Assembly: GCA_050263095.1 (NCBI GenBank) | Contig: JBLNEW010000084.1 | Coordinates: forward strand, 1-22,220 | DNA from: FEB-35 sp050263095 | GTDB lineage: Bacteria > Desulfobacterota > Deferrimicrobia > Deferrimicrobiales > Deferrimicrobiaceae | Direction of reading: 5' to 3' | Length of the DNA stretch: 22,220 nt | In this document: positions 21,471-22,220 of the stretch, piece by piece | How positions within the stretch are numbered: position 1 is the stretch's first letter | How the letters are laid out: each line of letters begins with the position of its first letter | Program-made: the position numbers and the translations under genes | The notes under the pieces: generated by a model | Databases searched by the model: none | What the model was told of the DNA's origin: nothing | Seen by the model: only the letters and a program-made list of their open reading frames with translations

Positions 21471-22220
21471 AAGATCCTCCCGTACGCGGCGAGCAATCCT
21501 GCCAGAATGGCGAGCGGCGCGGCCACCCAAGAAATCCAGCGGAGGAGCTTGCCGGCAGGGCCGCCATTGTCGGACAACGATTGCGACGCCCTGCGCACGT
21601 CCATCCGTTCCACCATGGGGGAGTTTCTAAGGTAGGCGGAAAGAAACGCGCGGTCGCAGAGCATGTTGATGACGCGGGGCACGCCGCCGGCGCGCTTGTG
21701 GATCGCCCCGAAAGCGCCGCGCGACAGGAGCGCGCGCCCTCCTCCGCCGGCCACTCCGAGCCTGTGTTCTATGTACCGTATCGTCTCCTTGAGCTCAAGC
21801 GGCCGGATCACGGCGCGGACCGTGACCCTCTGGTTCAACTGCCGGAGAGCAGGAAGGGAAAGCTTCTGCTTCAGCTCGTTCTGGCCCAGCAGCACGATCT
21901 GCAGCAGCTTGCGCTTCTCGGTCTCCAGGTTGGAGAGAAGCCGGACCTGCTCCAGGAGCGACGGGGGCAGGTTCTGCGCCTCGTCCACGATCAGGACGGG
22001 TCGCCTCCCCTTTTCGGCCTCCGCCAGGAGAAAGCGGTTCAGCGCGTCAAGTATGTCCTTCTTGGTCCCCGGCGGCGACTCCCCGCCGAAGTCCTCCAGG
22101 ACCGCCCGGACCAGCTCCTTCTCCGTCAGCAGAGGGTTGACGATAAGGGAGGTGACGAAGCGATCGGGGAGGCGCGACAGGAGCGTGCGGCATACAGTAG
22201 TCTTCCCTACGCCTATGTCC
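21467..22220 (-). CDS. ExeA/MshM-type AAA ATPase, 5' end outside the window
   Basis: The frame is open from the window edge at 22220 to the stop at 21467, giving about 250 residues of the C-terminal part. Walker A appears as DIGVGKTT right at the edge, Walker B as VLIVDEAQNL, followed by LETEKRKLLQIVLLGQNEL and the arginine-containing LRQLNQRV typical of the ExeA/GspA/MshM group. A hydrophobic segment near the C-terminus (WISWVAAPLAILAGLLAAYG) anchors it in the membrane. Such ATPases help assemble secretins or MSHA-type pili; PEP-CTERM-associated ATPases are close relatives. The start codon and the N-terminal tens of residues lie beyond the window. It overlaps the TPR gene by four bases. Confidence 0.85.
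   Translation of the reverse strand, partial: DIGVGKTTVCRTLLSRLPDRFVTSLIVNPLLTEKELVRAVLEDFGGESPPGTKKDILDALNRFLLAEAEKGRRPVLIVDEAQNLPPSLLEQVRLLSNLETEKRKLLQIVLLGQNELKQKLSLPALRQLNQRVTVRAVIRPLELKETIRYIEHRLGVAGGGGRALLSRGAFGAIHKRAGGVPRVINMLCDRAFLSAYLRNSPMVERMDVRRASQSLSDNGGPAGKLLRWISWVAAPLAILAGLLAAYGRIF

Noticed and set aside
1..22220. CRISPR arrays, insertion sequences, tRNA or rRNA genes
   Set aside because: I saw no regularly spaced repeats, transposase frames, terminal repeats or tRNA cloverleaf candidates in the intergenic gaps, all of which are short.

Overview
The window looks like part of a chromosome from a GC-rich, Gram-negative, probably anaerobic or microaerophilic bacterium. The outer-membrane B12 receptor with its TonB protein shows a double membrane. 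A DksA-type regulator, two radical-SAM enzymes of the futalosine menaquinone route, a rubrerythrin-like diiron protein with a stand-alone rubredoxin, and an MshM/ExeA-type ATPase with a TPR partner together suggest the former Deltaproteobacteria (Desulfobacterota/Desulfuromonadota). That placement is inference from gene content. Position 1 begins with 29 consecutive G, probably a sequencing or contig-end artefact.

Layout, left to right. (1) A DUF502 membrane protein (minus) diverges from a mannose-1-phosphate guanylyltransferase (plus). (2) A minus-strand set reads rubredoxin, DUF2231 membrane protein, ferritin-like diiron protein, GreA. It converges on manC across two strong inverted repeats. 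(3) A plus-strand PolX-type DNA polymerase with a PHP nuclease domain converges on serS. (4) A long minus-strand run reads dksA, galT, glgA, a soluble triple-GAF histidine kinase, mqnE, mqnC, serS. Its last four genes are joined by overlaps. (5) A complete vitamin B12 uptake locus on the minus strand reads promoter, cobalamin riboswitch, btuF, btuC, btuD, second cobalamin riboswitch, btuB, tonB. (6) At the right edge an ExeA/MshM-type ATPase (cut by the window end) overlaps a TPR protein of MshN/GspB type.

How the parts work together. The B12 locus carries the whole import route: outer-membrane receptor, a TonB energiser, periplasmic binding protein, inner-membrane permease and ATPase. It has two separate B12-sensing leaders. 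In each, a hairpin can be drawn that hides the Shine-Dalgarno sequence of the next gene, pointing to control of translation. The rubredoxin/ferritin-like pair resembles a rubrerythrin split into two genes and probably serves peroxide defence. The galT-glgA-kinase-mqn-serS run combines storage-sugar metabolism, quinone synthesis and an orphan sensor kinase. No mobile element, CRISPR array, tRNA or rRNA was seen. The B12 locus with its paired riboswitches is the most interesting system here, although its components belong to known families.
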